Assembly (NCBI RefSeq): GCF_001486165.1
Contig: NZ_LN908975.1
Location: 434,001-498,000 of the forward strand
Reading direction: 5' to 3'
Source of the DNA: Bittarella massiliensis (ex Durand et al. 2017)
Lineage (GTDB): Bacteria; Bacillota; Clostridia; Oscillospirales; Ruminococcaceae
Length of the DNA stretch: 64,000 nucleotides
Below, one piece after another: positions 7,816 to 16,880 of the stretch (its first letter is position 1; every line of letters begins with the position of its first letter). The notes below the pieces were generated by a model. That model saw nothing but the letters and a program-made list of their open reading frames with translations. It ran no database searches and was not told the origin of the DNA. A program made the position numbers and the translations under genes.

Positions 7816-9825
7816 CTATTCCGGCGGCTGCCAGAGGGGGAGGGTCAGGGTGAAGGTGGCTCCCTCCCCCGGGCGGGAGGAGGCGGTGAGGTCGCCCCCC
7901 ATTTCAAGCAGCGCCTCCCGGGCGATGAAGAGGCCCAGTCCCCGGCTGTCTTTATCCTGCCGGGTGGAGAAGTGCCGCTCGAAGAGGCGGGGCAGGTCGT
8001 CCCCCTCCACCCCCTGGCCGCTGTCGCTTACCGCGATCCAGGCGCTTTTCCCCCGCACCCCGGCGCGAAGGGTGATTTCTCCCTCCGCTGGGGTGAAGTC
8101 GATGGCATTGTAGACCAGGTTTTCCAGCGCCCGGGTCAGCCGGTCGGGAAAGGCCAGCACAGAGACCCCTTCCGGCGGCGGGGCGAGGGTGAAATGGATG
8201 GCCGAGGCGTCGGTGTCCGGCAGCAGGGATCGGTGGAGCCGCCGCAAGAAGGGGGCCAACTCCACCCGCTGCCGCCCGCCGGAGGTCAGTTCCTGGGCGG
8301 TGTAGCGCTGCAGATACCCCAGCCGCTGGGCCACCTCGCCGCTCTTCTGGCCGATAATGTCCAGGTACTCGCCCAGCTCCCGGTCGTCGCTCCCCTCGCC
8401 CTGGCGGATGAGGGAGGCATAGGTGGCAATGGCTGCCGCAGGGCCCTTGATGTCGTGGGCCAGGTCGGCCAGAAAGCGCCGCCGCTGGTTTTGCAGCTCG
8501 GTGAGCTGGCGGGTGCGCTGGGCCACCGTCTCCTCTAGGTGGGCGGTGAGGGCGCGGTTTTGACGGGCGATCCGAACGTTTTCCCGCACCATGGCCGCCG
8601 CCAGCAGCACCACCAGCCCCAGGCCGCCGTACTCCACCGGCCAGCCGCCGCGGATGGGCTCGAAGCGGTTGGCCTGCACCACGCTCAGCCAGAGTGCGAC
8701 CCCGTAACAGCAGCAGCCGAGGTAGACCAGCCAGCCCGAGGGGCGCTGTTTGCGGACCCCCCGGAAGGATGTTATAATGAGGTAACTTCCGACCCCGAGG
8801 CGGCAGAGGTCGATCAGTGCGCCGTAGAGGGGGAGAAAGCCCGGTGCCCGCGGCAGCACAAAGGCGTTGCAGACAGCCGAGAAGAGGGCGAAAAAGAGGG
8901 TGAGGGGCTCGGCCAGCCACCGCTGGGCCCGGCTCGTTTCCAGGTGGGACAGCCGGGAGACCAGGGAGCACAGGCAGAAGGCCGCCCCAAAGAAGGCCGC
9001 GTCTTCCAGCACATAGGGCCAGCGCCCGCCCAACCCGCCCAGCCAGTGGAAGAGGGGGTAGGCCGCGTGCAGGCCGAAGAGGAGGCAGAACCCGCCGAAG
9101 GAGAGATAGTGGCGCTCCCGCCGGTCCACCGCCCAGACGGCCAGGGAGAAGAGGGCCAGGGTCACGGCGCCCAGGGAGATCGCCCCGTAAAAGAGCAGCT
9201 GCCCGGCCAGGGCCGAGGAGAGGGCCTCCGGCGTTCCCAGCAGGGGCGGGTAGTAGAGGCCGCTGTAATAGTGGCTGTAGTTGGCCGCCTCCACCACGAT
9301 TTCGGTGCGCGCCCCCGGCGAAAAGGTGAGCAGGGCGTTTTGCACCCCGGGGCGGTAGCCCTCTGCCTCGGGCTGGCCCTGCTGCCAGAGCAGCACCCCA
9401 TCCACCCAGATGCAGCTGGCCGAAAAGACCTCCTGCACCTGCAGGGAGAGGGCGGGCAGCGACTGGGCGCCGGTGAGGACCAGCCGGTAGGTAGCGGCCC
9501 CATACGGGCTGCGCCCCGCCTGCCGGCGGGAGAAGTCGGGGTACTGGCCGATATAGGTCTGCTCCGGGGCCCCTCCCCGGCCGTCGGCCAGCTCCTGCGG
9601 GGTGTAGAGTCCGTCGTAGAGCTCCCAGCCACCGGTCAGGACCGCCAGCTCCCCCGCCTGCAGAGCGGCGGCGTCCAGCGGCTGTGCCCCCTGTACCCTG
9701 CCGGTGGCCAGGGGGGCGGTATACTTGTTATCAAAGCGGTAGGCCAGGGCGAACAGCCCACCCACCAGTGCCAGGGCCAGTAGAAGGGCGGCGCTTGCGA
9801 GGGCGCCGCGGCGAGAAGGGGACAC
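7816..9825 (-). CDS. 7TMR-DISM type sensor histidine kinase
   Basis: 669 residues. An N-terminal membrane segment (about 9-27) is followed by a jelly-roll-like extracellular domain (to about 190), seven or so membrane helices (about 200-400), a coiled region, then HisKA with phospho-acceptor His457 in LAHDIKGP and HATPase_c with ENLVYNAIDF, DSGQGV and GLGLFIARE. The outer domain of such receptors is thought to bind carbohydrate-like or other small ligands. GTG 9825 has AAAGGCGGTG upstream. The likely partner regulator at 11660-12346 is on the same strand but separated by an oppositely oriented surface-protein gene, whose start lies only 48 bp away. Confidence 0.9.
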   Translation of the reverse strand: MSPSRRGALASAALLLALALVGGLFALAYRFDNKYTAPLATGRVQGAQPLDAAALQAGELAVLTGGWELYDGLYTPQELADGRGGAPEQTYIGQYPDFSRRQAGRSPYGAATYRLVLTGAQSLPALSLQVQEVFSASCIWVDGVLLWQQGQPEAEGYRPGVQNALLTFSPGARTEIVVEAANYSHYYSGLYYPPLLGTPEALSSALAGQLLFYGAISLGAVTLALFSLAVWAVDRRERHYLSFGGFCLLFGLHAAYPLFHWLGGLGGRWPYVLEDAAFFGAAFCLCSLVSRLSHLETSRAQRWLAEPLTLFFALFSAVCNAFVLPRAPGFLPLYGALIDLCRLGVGSYLIITSFRGVRKQRPSGWLVYLGCCCYGVALWLSVVQANRFEPIRGGWPVEYGGLGLVVLLAAAMVRENVRIARQNRALTAHLEETVAQRTRQLTELQNQRRRFLADLAHDIKGPAAAIATYASLIRQGEGSDDRELGEYLDIIGQKSGEVAQRLGYLQRYTAQELTSGGRQRVELAPFLRRLHRSLLPDTDASAIHFTLAPPPEGVSVLAFPDRLTRALENLVYNAIDFTPAEGEITLRAGVRGKSAWIAVSDSGQGVEGDDLPRLFERHFSTRQDKDSRGLGLFIAREALLEMGGDLTASSRPGEGATFTLTLPLWQPPE

Positions 9826-9873
9826 GATGTCACCGCCTTTCGGAGTATTTGAGAAGAGGGAGAGATAGAAAAG

Positions 9874-11613
9874 ATGAAAAAGAGGGGATTGGCCGGCCTG
9901 ATGGCGGCTTTGATGCTCCTCCTCCCGGCGGGAGGGCTGACGGCGTCCGCCACCGCGCCGGCCGAGGGGGAGTACGAGCGGTTTCAGGCGTGGTACGAGG
10001 AGCACCGGGTGGGCGGCGGCACCTTTGCCCTGCGGGGGGACTTGCTCTTGGAGGAGGGGGAGTGGTACCTGGACACCGCCGATTTGGTGGGGGAGATCAC
10101 CATCGACTGCGGCCCCCACCAGATCTTGATGGACGACCCCGTCCAGTCGGCCTACCTGCGCCAGAGCGGCGGCAGGCTGCGCATTGTGGGGGAGGGCCGG
10201 CCCGACGGGATGATCCGGGTGGAGGACGGCGTCTTCAGCCTGTACGGCGTTGAGGTTGCCGCCGAGAGCGGGGTGGCCATCTGGCAGGGGGCCCCCGCCT
10301 GGGTGTTCATCGGCTCCGGCAGCGAGCCCACCCGCCTCTCGTCCCGGGGCGAGGGCGCCACCGCCCTTCTCTGGGCGGGGGAGGGGGCCGAGGGACAGCT
10401 GGACCTCTTTCAGGCGGAGCTCTCCGTTCAGGGCAGAGACAGCGCCGCCCTGCGGTCCGCCTTCCCGGTCTGCGCCCAGTTTTGCACCTTTGCCGCCCAG
10501 GGGGAGGGGGCCCAGTCGGTCGTCTGCCAGGGGGAGATCACCCTCAGCGGCAGCAGTGCCCAGCCCGACCCGGCCCTCTCCGGCCAGCCGGTCGTCCGCC
10601 GGACCTGGCAGCTGTTGGGGCCGCCGGAATGCCGCCCGGTATCGGTCCTCCCCGGGGCCAGTTTGGCCGAGAGCGGGCTGCCCACCGCGGTCCCGGTCGA
10701 CCTTTTCTGTGAGGAGGAGGACAACTATCAGTCCCCCTACTTCCCGGTGCACTGGGATGAAAACGCCTACTGGAACGGGCAGGCGACAGGCGGCAGCTTT
10801 TCCCTTCCCGGCGTGGTGGAACTGCCGGGGATGGACGGCCTGCTGCCGGGGGGCACCGTCGCCGTTACCGCCGAGGTGGAGGTGACCGGCGCGGCCCCCG
10901 TCGGCGACCTCTGCGTCCGCCTGCCGGAGAGGGAGAAAGATCCCCCCGCCCTCTTGCTGACAAACCCCCTCACCTTTGGGGGCATCTACCTGCAATCCTC
11001 CCGGGACGGGGGTTTCACCTGGTCGGAGGAGCGGGCCGTCGCCTACCCGGCAGAGGGCGGGGAAAGGCTGGCCATCGACCTCTGCGACCTGGAGGAGGGG
11101 GAGTGGCAGTTTCGGGTGCGAATCACCCGCTCTCCCCGGGCGGGGGTCAGCAACACCTGCCGCTTTACCTGGGACAGGGAGGCCCTCTTTCCCGACGAGG
11201 AGCCCCTGCCTCCCGACGGAGAGCCCCTTCCGCCCAGCGAGGAGCCGGAGGAAGAGCACGAGGACATTGACGGGAACCGGGGCGGCGGGGGCCGGCAGGA
11301 CCCCGAGACCCCTCTGCCCAGCCCCGACCCCAAGGAGGAGACAGCCCCCAGCAGTCCCACTGTCTCCGGCTCGGCCCGCCCGGAGGAGCAGGTGCCCCCA
11401 CAACCCGCTGAACCCAGTGTAGGCGAGGAGAGAGGGGAGCCCGGCGGCGAGACGGTCCCCCCGGAGGGAGAGGATGCGGCCGCGCCCGTCTTCTCCCCCG
11501 CAGGGGAGGAGCGCCCTGCCGGCAGTTGGCTCTGGCCGGTGGCGGGAGCCGCCGCTGCCTGTGGGGCGGCGACAGCGGCCATCCTGCTGTTGCGGCGGGC
11601 CCGGCGCAAATAG
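9874..11613 (+). CDS. Secreted surface protein with C-terminal membrane anchor
   Basis: 579 residues, no family recognised. Signal peptide at 1-28 (KKRGLAGLMAALMLLLPAGG...ASA), a beta-rich ectodomain to about 435 (in its first third resembling right-handed parallel-helix repeats), a Pro/Glu/Asp/Ser-rich stalk to about 545, then one membrane helix and a basic RRARRK end. There is no LPxTG motif, so it is probably membrane-anchored and spans the wall. Its gene lies divergent to a sensor kinase and convergent to that kinase's presumed regulator; a role as ligand-presenting partner or target of this two-component system is inference. Confidence 0.72.
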   Translation: MKKRGLAGLMAALMLLLPAGGLTASATAPAEGEYERFQAWYEEHRVGGGTFALRGDLLLEEGEWYLDTADLVGEITIDCGPHQILMDDPVQSAYLRQSGGRLRIVGEGRPDGMIRVEDGVFSLYGVEVAAESGVAIWQGAPAWVFIGSGSEPTRLSSRGEGATALLWAGEGAEGQLDLFQAELSVQGRDSAALRSAFPVCAQFCTFAAQGEGAQSVVCQGEITLSGSSAQPDPALSGQPVVRRTWQLLGPPECRPVSVLPGASLAESGLPTAVPVDLFCEEEDNYQSPYFPVHWDENAYWNGQATGGSFSLPGVVELPGMDGLLPGGTVAVTAEVEVTGAAPVGDLCVRLPEREKDPPALLLTNPLTFGGIYLQSSRDGGFTWSEERAVAYPAEGGERLAIDLCDLEEGEWQFRVRITRSPRAGVSNTCRFTWDREALFPDEEPLPPDGEPLPPSEEPEEEHEDIDGNRGGGGRQDPETPLPSPDPKEETAPSSPTVSGSARPEEQVPPQPAEPSVGEERGEPGGETVPPEGEDAAAPVFSPAGEERPAGSWLWPVAGAAAACGAATAAILLLRRARRK

Positions 11614-11618
11614 GGTGG

Positions 11619-11661
11619 GAGAGGGGGGACCGGCCTTGCGGGCCGATCCCCCCTCTTTTTT
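11619..11661. terminator. Bidirectional terminator
   Basis: GAGAGGGGGGAC-CGGCC stem with complementary GGCCG-ATCCCCCCTC, then TTTTTT; lies between convergent genes and overlaps the stop codon of the response regulator. Confidence 0.85.
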
Positions 11662-12346
11662 ACGCTGTGGGCGGCGGGGAAAACCGGTAGCCCTTCCCCC
11701 AGACGGTCTGGATCAGGGAGTGCTCGGGCAGCGCTGCGGCCAGCTTTTTGCGCAGCTGGGCCACATGCACCTGCACGGTGTGGGTGCCATCCAGCCCCGG
11801 CTGGTTCCAGATGGCCCGGTAGATGGCGTCCTGGGTGTAGGGGGCGTCCCGGTGCTGGGCGAGAAAGACCAGGATGTCGAATTCGCTGCAGGTCAGCTCC
11901 AGCGGCCGGCCCTCCACCTCCACCTGGCGCCGGTCGAGGCGGATGCAGACGGGGCCGAAGCGCAGGACCTGCTGGGCCCTGGTGCCCTGCCGGGCGCGGA
12001 TGCGGGCCAGCACCCTCTGTTCCAGTTCGGCCAGGCTGTATGGCTTGCAGAGATAGTCGTCCCCGCCGGAGAGGAAGCCCTGCACCCGGTCATCCTCGCT
12101 CCCCAGCGCCGAGAGAAAGACGACGGCGGCCCCGGTCTCCTTGATGGCCTGGCAGAGTTTGAGCCCGCTCTGGTCGGGCAGCAGCACGTCGACCACGGCG
12201 CAGTCAAAGGGAGGGGGCGTTTGGGACAGCCGCAGCGCCTCCCCGGCGCTGAGGGCGGTGGCCACGAAGAAGCCGCGGCTGGAAAAGTAGTCGAAGAGGG
12301 CCCGGCAGACAGCCGGGTCGTCGTCGACGGCGAGCAGTCGGTACAT
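11660..12346 (-). CDS. OmpR/PhoB-family response regulator
   Basis: 228 residues. Receiver domain with acidic pocket VDDD at 8-10, phospho-acceptor Asp53 in VVDVLLPDQSG and the conserved Lys in CKPYS; winged-helix output domain from about 130 ending in VWGKGYRF. ATG 12346 has GGGGGATC upstream; any upstream extension would be arginine/proline-rich non-homologous sequence. Likely partner of the kinase at 7816-9825 by proximity and strand. Its leader is long, about 150 nt, and contains a strong hairpin. Confidence 0.9.
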   Translation of the reverse strand: MYRLLAVDDDPAVCRALFDYFSSRGFFVATALSAGEALRLSQTPPPFDCAVVDVLLPDQSGLKLCQAIKETGAAVVFLSALGSEDDRVQGFLSGGDDYLCKPYSLAELEQRVLARIRARQGTRAQQVLRFGPVCIRLDRRQVEVEGRPLELTCSEFDILVFLAQHRDAPYTQDAIYRAIWNQPGLDGTHTVQVHVAQLRKKLAAALPEHSLIQTVWGKGYRFSPPPTA

Positions 12347-12372
12347 GCAGAAGATCCCCCCATCTGTTTTTG

Positions 12373-12403
12373 GCGGGGCCCCTCGTCTTGGGTGGGGCCC
12401 CGC
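12373..12403 (-). promoter_or_regulatory. Leader hairpin of the response-regulator mRNA
   Basis: GCGGGGCCCC and GGGGCCCCGC pair perfectly around an 11-base loop, 27 bases upstream of the start codon. No U-run follows, so it is not a terminator; it may affect translation or mRNA stability. Confidence 0.55.
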
Positions 12404-12506
12404 GGGTTTGTGGAAACGGCACCTGTTCGCGGCGGCGCGAGAGGGGCGCGGGCGGTCCTTTGAACGGGAAGGGACGGCCCTGCCGCCGGCCGGTAGAATG
12501 GAATCC

Positions 12507-12535
12507 ATTATACCATATCCCCCGCTCTTTTGAAA
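12507..12535 (-). promoter_or_regulatory. Extended -10 promoter of the response regulator
   Basis: Minus-strand TATAAT (12507-12512) preceded by TGG (extended -10), with TTTCAA (12530-12535) 17 bp upstream. Confidence 0.7.
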
Positions 12536-12601
12536 AACAGGAAATCACAATAAATGACAAGGCGCGGGCGGTTGTCCCGCCGCCCTCTGCCGCCGGTGTG
12601 C

Positions 12602-12645
12602 AAAAAAACAGGGCAGGGCAGCGCGTTGCTGCCCCACCCTGTTTG
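12602..12645 (-). terminator. Terminator after the sulfotransferase
   Basis: On the minus strand AAACAGGGTGGGGCAGC pairs with GCTGCCCTGCCCTGTTT, ending in TTTTTTT. Confidence 0.85.
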
Positions 12646-12657
12646 CGAAAGTCCTGG

Positions 12658-14535
12658 TCAGGCGGTGATGGTGACGCCGGTCTCGTAGAGCTTGTCGTCG
12701 CAGACGAGCTTGACCTGATAGCGCCCCGAAAGGCCCTCTTTGCTGATGACCTTGTCCACGTCCCGGGGGTCTGCCTTCTGGAAGGTCCCCACGCACATGG
12801 CCTTAAAGGACTGTTTGGCGGTGTTGATGAAATAGCGGTGGGTGCTGCCGTCCTCCCCGCAGAGGAGCAGCTGCACCAGCTCCCCCTTTTCGTAGGTGGC
12901 GCTGAAGGTGAAGCGGTCGTCCTCCTCCACCAGGCGGGCGCCGTAGTGTTCGGGCACCAGTTCGCCGGTCTCCTCGGCGGGGATGGCGGTGTCGAACTCG
13001 CCGGTGACCCCCAGGCTGCCCAGCACCTTGCCCGCCCCCAACTCCGCCTGTTCGCCGGCGTAGTAGAGGGGCAGTTTCTCCGCCCGGTAGCAGTTGGCCG
13101 GGACGTGCAGCTCGTAGACCAGCCGGTCGTCCACCAGCTCGCAGGTGATGGAGCCAAGCTGCACCCGGTCCCCGTCGGGACCCTGTTTCATCTGGGCGGG
13201 GATCCCCTCGCAGGGGGCCCCGTCCAGGGTGCCGATGCCGCCGGAGTGCACCAGATAGTGGCCGTCTTTATAGTACTCCACATTGGAGATGTAGCAGGAG
13301 AAGAACTCCGCCCCCCGCTCCTTGCCGTACTGCCAGACCTGGCGGATGGTCATCTTCTCGGTGTCGATGCGGTAGCGCACCCCGCGGGTGTAGCTGTCCG
13401 CCGCCTTTAAGTAGTGCGCCGGGTCTTTGGAGCGGTAGTGGCCGTTGTCCAGACACATGATGTCCCCGTCGGGCAACACCATACAGGCGTGCTGCTCGTA
13501 CTGCCACTCAAAGTCCTCCCCCACCGGGGTGAAGAAGTAGCGCTGCATCTCCTCCGGCCAGCCCTGGGGGTCGCCGATGATCCAGTTGAGGTCGCCGGTG
13601 TCGTAGTCCAGGTTGATGATGGCGTCCTGGTGGCGGCCGGAGAAGGTCAGGGAGTTGGTCTTTTTGTCGTACCAGACGGCGTTGTTGTGGAACCAGTCGT
13701 GCTCGTCCTGGCTGCCGGAACCGCCCTTGTCCTGGGGCAGGACCTTTTTGTAGTCCCAGCTCTTGAGGATCGCCCCGGTGTCCTTGTCCACCAGCACACA
13801 GCAGTCCTCCACGGTGGCGGCCTCGGGCTGCTGGGTCAAAATCAGCAGGTTGCCGTCCTCCATGGGGAAGTGGTCGTGGTGGTAGCCGCCGGGCACCCGG
13901 TACTCCTTGAAGATCTTGCCGGAGAAGGCCATCTCGTAGACGCCGGTGGTGTAGTAGGGCATCCCCACAAAGCGCTCGGTCCCCACCAGCAGGTGACCGT
14001 TGGGGCGCCGCTTGAGGTCGAAGTTGAGCTTTTCGGTGGAGTACCAGCGGATGTCCCCCCGGTAGTCAAAGGCCACCGGGGTGGCGGCCATGGCGGCGGT
14101 GAGGACCATCACGTTGTCCCCCATGTAGGCGGCGGTGGTGTCGATGGAGGTGGCCTGCGGCACCTCGTCGGGCAGCGGGTCGGTGGGGATGGAGAGACGG
14201 CTCTTCTCCCCGTTTTCCAGGGTGATCTCCACCTGGTTGTCCCAGCCGGGGTAGAGGCCGTAGACCGGCAGCACGTGGCGGGTCTCGCGGGGGAAGCGGT
14301 GCACCATGTCCCCGGCGGGCTCCTTGCCCAGGACCCGCACCGTCACCTCGCAGGGGGTCACGGTGTGAAAGAGGACCAGGGCGCACAGGGGCGCGAAGAA
14401 GTAGGGGTTGAGCTGGACCAGCGGGTGCTCGGGGGTGTAGTCCCCGGCGTCCAGCTGGGAGAGAAGGGCCTCCTCGGCCCGGGCCTGGCGGGTGATGATG
14501 TGTTCCTGCCGGGTGTAGGAAATGGTCTTTTCCAT
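12658..14535 (-). CDS. Aryl-sulfate sulfotransferase (AssT family)
   Basis: 625 residues. PAPS-independent arylsulfotransferases move sulfate from one phenolic sulfate to another phenol through a sulfohistidine intermediate. The family pattern is visible as HHDHFPMEDGNLLILTQ, then EHDWFHNNAVWYDKKTNSL with FSGRHQDAIINLDY, then WQYEQHACMVLPDGDIMCLDNGHY, the histidine-rich blades of a beta-propeller. Unlike the E. coli enzyme, no signal peptide is seen, so it may act in the cytoplasm. ATG 14535 follows AGGAGGCAGATCACA. A Crp/Fnr-type regulator lies directly upstream on the same strand and may control it. Confidence 0.88.
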   Translation of the reverse strand: MEKTISYTRQEHIITRQARAEEALLSQLDAGDYTPEHPLVQLNPYFFAPLCALVLFHTVTPCEVTVRVLGKEPAGDMVHRFPRETRHVLPVYGLYPGWDNQVEITLENGEKSRLSIPTDPLPDEVPQATSIDTTAAYMGDNVMVLTAAMAATPVAFDYRGDIRWYSTEKLNFDLKRRPNGHLLVGTERFVGMPYYTTGVYEMAFSGKIFKEYRVPGGYHHDHFPMEDGNLLILTQQPEAATVEDCCVLVDKDTGAILKSWDYKKVLPQDKGGSGSQDEHDWFHNNAVWYDKKTNSLTFSGRHQDAIINLDYDTGDLNWIIGDPQGWPEEMQRYFFTPVGEDFEWQYEQHACMVLPDGDIMCLDNGHYRSKDPAHYLKAADSYTRGVRYRIDTEKMTIRQVWQYGKERGAEFFSCYISNVEYYKDGHYLVHSGGIGTLDGAPCEGIPAQMKQGPDGDRVQLGSITCELVDDRLVYELHVPANCYRAEKLPLYYAGEQAELGAGKVLGSLGVTGEFDTAIPAEETGELVPEHYGARLVEEDDRFTFSATYEKGELVQLLLCGEDGSTHRYFINTAKQSFKAMCVGTFQKADPRDVDKVISKEGLSGRYQVKLVCDDKLYETGVTITA

Positions 14536-14590
14536 TGTGATCTGCCTCCTGAAACCGCCCAGCGGGCGGATTGTGGGTGTTTCTTTGGGG

Positions 14591-15268
14591 TTACAGGTAG
14601 TGAAGGGGCTGTTTTCCCGCGGCGTAACTCTCCAGCACGGCGGGCTGCAAAATCAAAAAGCGGTGGGGTTCCCGGGCGACCACCCCTTCCTCCATCAGCC
14701 GCCGCACCATCCGCGAGATGGTGACGCTGTGGATGCCCAGGATGCGGGAGAGCTCCTCGTAGTTGAACCACCGGTCCAGGGCCAACACCCCCTTTTGGTC
14801 GTAGGCGTTGTCCTGAAAGAAGCGGCAGAGGACGGCGGCGGTCTTGTTCTCCCGCATCAGCATCAGGTTCTCCTCCAGCCGGCCGACCTCCCGGCCCAGC
14901 ACCTCCATCAGGTAGCGAAAGACCCCGGCGTGCTGCTGGGCGTAATTTACGCACTCCTCCAGGGGCACCTTGTAGCACAGGCAGTCGGTCATGGCGACGA
15001 TGCTGGCCCCCTCGAAGATGGGGGAGTTGCCCCGCTCCCGGTAGAGGGCGGCCTTGCCGGCGCAGTCCCCCCGGTGAAAGTAGTGGAGCACCCGTTCCCC
15101 GCCGTCCTCGTCCACGCAGCCCACGATCCCCGAGCCCTTGAGGATAAAAAAGAGGGACTGCAGCGGCTCTCCCTGGTGGAGGAGGTAACTCCCCCGCCGG
15201 TAGAAGTGGTTGTACTCCTTTTTGAAAAGGGCGGGGTTTTGGGCGATCAGGTCTTCCAGCATCATCAT
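14591..15268 (-). CDS. Crp/Fnr-family transcriptional regulator
   Basis: 225 residues. An N-terminal cyclic-nucleotide-binding-type beta-roll (about 15-125, LLHQGEPLQSLFFILKGSG) and a C-terminal HTH (ELSRILGIHSVTISRMVRRL). The N-terminal FNR cysteine cluster is absent, so it is not an oxygen-sensing FNR proper; the ligand is unknown. In-frame ATGATGATG at 15260-15268 follows AAAGGAGAG; the first of the three is used here. It precedes the sulfotransferase by 55 bp with no visible terminator, which suggests a shared transcript and a role in sensing a substrate or product (inference). Confidence 0.87.
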   Translation of the reverse strand: MMMLEDLIAQNPALFKKEYNHFYRRGSYLLHQGEPLQSLFFILKGSGIVGCVDEDGGERVLHYFHRGDCAGKAALYRERGNSPIFEGASIVAMTDCLCYKVPLEECVNYAQQHAGVFRYLMEVLGREVGRLEENLMLMRENKTAAVLCRFFQDNAYDQKGVLALDRWFNYEELSRILGIHSVTISRMVRRLMEEGVVAREPHRFLILQPAVLESYAAGKQPLHYL

Positions 15269-15360
15269 GGCTCTCTCTCCTTTGCGGGCGTTCTCATCTC
15301 TCTTCATTATAGCATAGCCGCGGAAGAAAAATGAGCGGTCGGCCGTTGGGGCGCGTTTTG

Positions 15361-15675
15361 CTATCCGGCGATGGTGGAGACGATGAGGGGCTTTTGCTGC
15401 AGCCCCTTGAGGCGGGCTTTCTCCGCCCCGCCCTCAAAGAGGATCATGGTGGGGTAGCCCTCGACCCCGTGGGCCTTGACGGCCTCGGGGTTTTCCTCAA
15501 AGCAGACCTTTACGATCTCCACCCCGTCGACCTCCTTGGCGACATCGCCCAGGACAAAGCCCAACATCTTGCAGGGCCCGCAGGTCTTGGAATAAAAGTC
15601 CGCCAGCACCTTGGCGCCGGTTTCGATCAGGCGCTCCAGTTCGGCGCCGTCCATCTCTTTCACAGTGACTGCCAT
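15361..15675 (-). CDS. trxA: Thioredoxin
   Basis: 104 residues, full thioredoxin length. Active site CGPC at residues 32-35 within FYSKTCGPCKML, and the cis-proline region GYPTMILF. Reduces disulfides in cytoplasmic proteins and is itself reduced by thioredoxin reductase, encoded immediately upstream on the same strand. ATG 15675 has AGGAGGA before it. The second residue pair differs from the classic WCGPC, with Thr in place of Trp, as in several clostridial thioredoxins. Confidence 0.93.
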   Translation of the reverse strand: MAVTVKEMDGAELERLIETGAKVLADFYSKTCGPCKMLGFVLGDVAKEVDGVEIVKVCFEENPEAVKAHGVEGYPTMILFEGGAEKARLKGLQQKPLIVSTIAG

Positions 15676-15760
15676 AAAAGTTCCTCCTTTTGTAGTCGGG
15701 GCGTGGGGCCCCCTGTTCGATACCTGCAAACAGAGGGGCCATGCCCCCCCTGAAAAGCTG

Positions 15761-16681
15761 TTAGCGGGTGAGGGCGCGCACATAGCGGGCCGCGCTCTCG
15801 GCGGCGATGGCCCCGTCGCTCTCGGCGGTGACGATCTGCCGCAAGCCCTTTTCGATGGCGTCCCCGGCGGCGAAGATGCCCGGGCGGGCGGTCTTCATCT
15901 CCCGGTCGGCTAGGATGTAGCCGTGGTCATTCAAGATCCCCAGGGAGCCGAAGGACTCGGTGGTGGGCTGCAGCCCGATGTACTCGAAGGCGCCGTCGGC
16001 GTGCACCACCAACTCCTCCCCCGTTTTGGTGGAGACCGCCCGCAGGCCGGTGAAGTGCTCGCCGGGCAGAAACTCCTTGATGTCGTAAAACTCGTGGACA
16101 TCCACGTTGGGCAGGGCCCGCAGCTTGTCGCAGGCCGAGGGGTCGGCCGTCAAATCAAAGAGGGTCACCACCGTCAGGTGGCGGGCCAGTTCGGCCAGGT
16201 AGAGCGACTCCTCCACCGCCGAGTTGCCGCCGCCCAGCACCAGCACGTCCCGGTCCCGGTAGTTGGCCCCGTCGCAGACGGCGCACCAGCTGATGCCGCT
16301 GCCGGCAAAGTCGAGTTCGTGGGGGACCCCCAGCATCCGCGGCCGGGTGCCGGTGGCCAGGATGATCGCCTTGCAGGAGATGCGCTGCCCCTCTTTGCAG
16401 GAGAGGGTCTTCTCCTCCCCCTCGTCGAGGATCTCCTCCACCGTGGCATAGTCGAAGGCCACCCCCAGCTTTTGGGTGTGCTCAAACATCGAGATGGCCA
16501 GGTCGGCCCCGCCGACTTTCTCCATTCCCGGGTAGTTGCCGATTTCAAAGGTGTTGACGATCTGGCCGCCGGGGGCCAGTTTGTCCAGCAGCAGCACCTT
16601 CATGTTGGCCCGGGCCGCGTAGATGGCCGCCGTCATTCCGGCAGGACCGCAGCCGACAATTGCAACGTCGTAATCCGCCAT
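15761..16681 (-). CDS. trxB: Thioredoxin reductase (NADPH, FAD)
   Basis: 306 residues. FAD-binding GCGPAG at 10-15, redox-active CAVC at 133-136, NADPH-binding GGGNSAVEES and the C-terminal FAD motif GIFAAGDAIEKGLRQ. Transfers electrons from NADPH to thioredoxin, encoded 85 bp downstream. ATG 16681 has GGGAGGC upstream. The intergenic gap to trxA contains a stem of GGGGC/GCCCC type (about 15698-15751) with no U-run, so co-transcription is likely. Confidence 0.95.
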   Translation of the reverse strand: MADYDVAIVGCGPAGMTAAIYAARANMKVLLLDKLAPGGQIVNTFEIGNYPGMEKVGGADLAISMFEHTQKLGVAFDYATVEEILDEGEEKTLSCKEGQRISCKAIILATGTRPRMLGVPHELDFAGSGISWCAVCDGANYRDRDVLVLGGGNSAVEESLYLAELARHLTVVTLFDLTADPSACDKLRALPNVDVHEFYDIKEFLPGEHFTGLRAVSTKTGEELVVHADGAFEYIGLQPTTESFGSLGILNDHGYILADREMKTARPGIFAAGDAIEKGLRQIVTAESDGAIAAESAARYVRALTR

Positions 16682-16880
16682 AGTGCATTGCCTCCCAGCA
16701 CACAAAATCGCCCGCCTCCCCTGGGGGGAGGGGACGCTGTCATTGTAGCAGATTGGGGTGGGAATTCTTTAGCGCAGGCTAACGAGGCCGTCGGTTTTAC
16801 TGGCAATCGGCGCGGGGAGATGGTATGATGACAGGGACGAGAGGCGGATTTGACCGCCCAAAAAAGAAGGGGTGGGAAAG

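Noticed and set aside
13414-14724. 436-codon plus-strand frame opposite the sulfotransferase
   Set aside because: Shadow frame with Val/His/Gly-rich composition; the minus strand has clear sulfotransferase motifs and AGGAGG.
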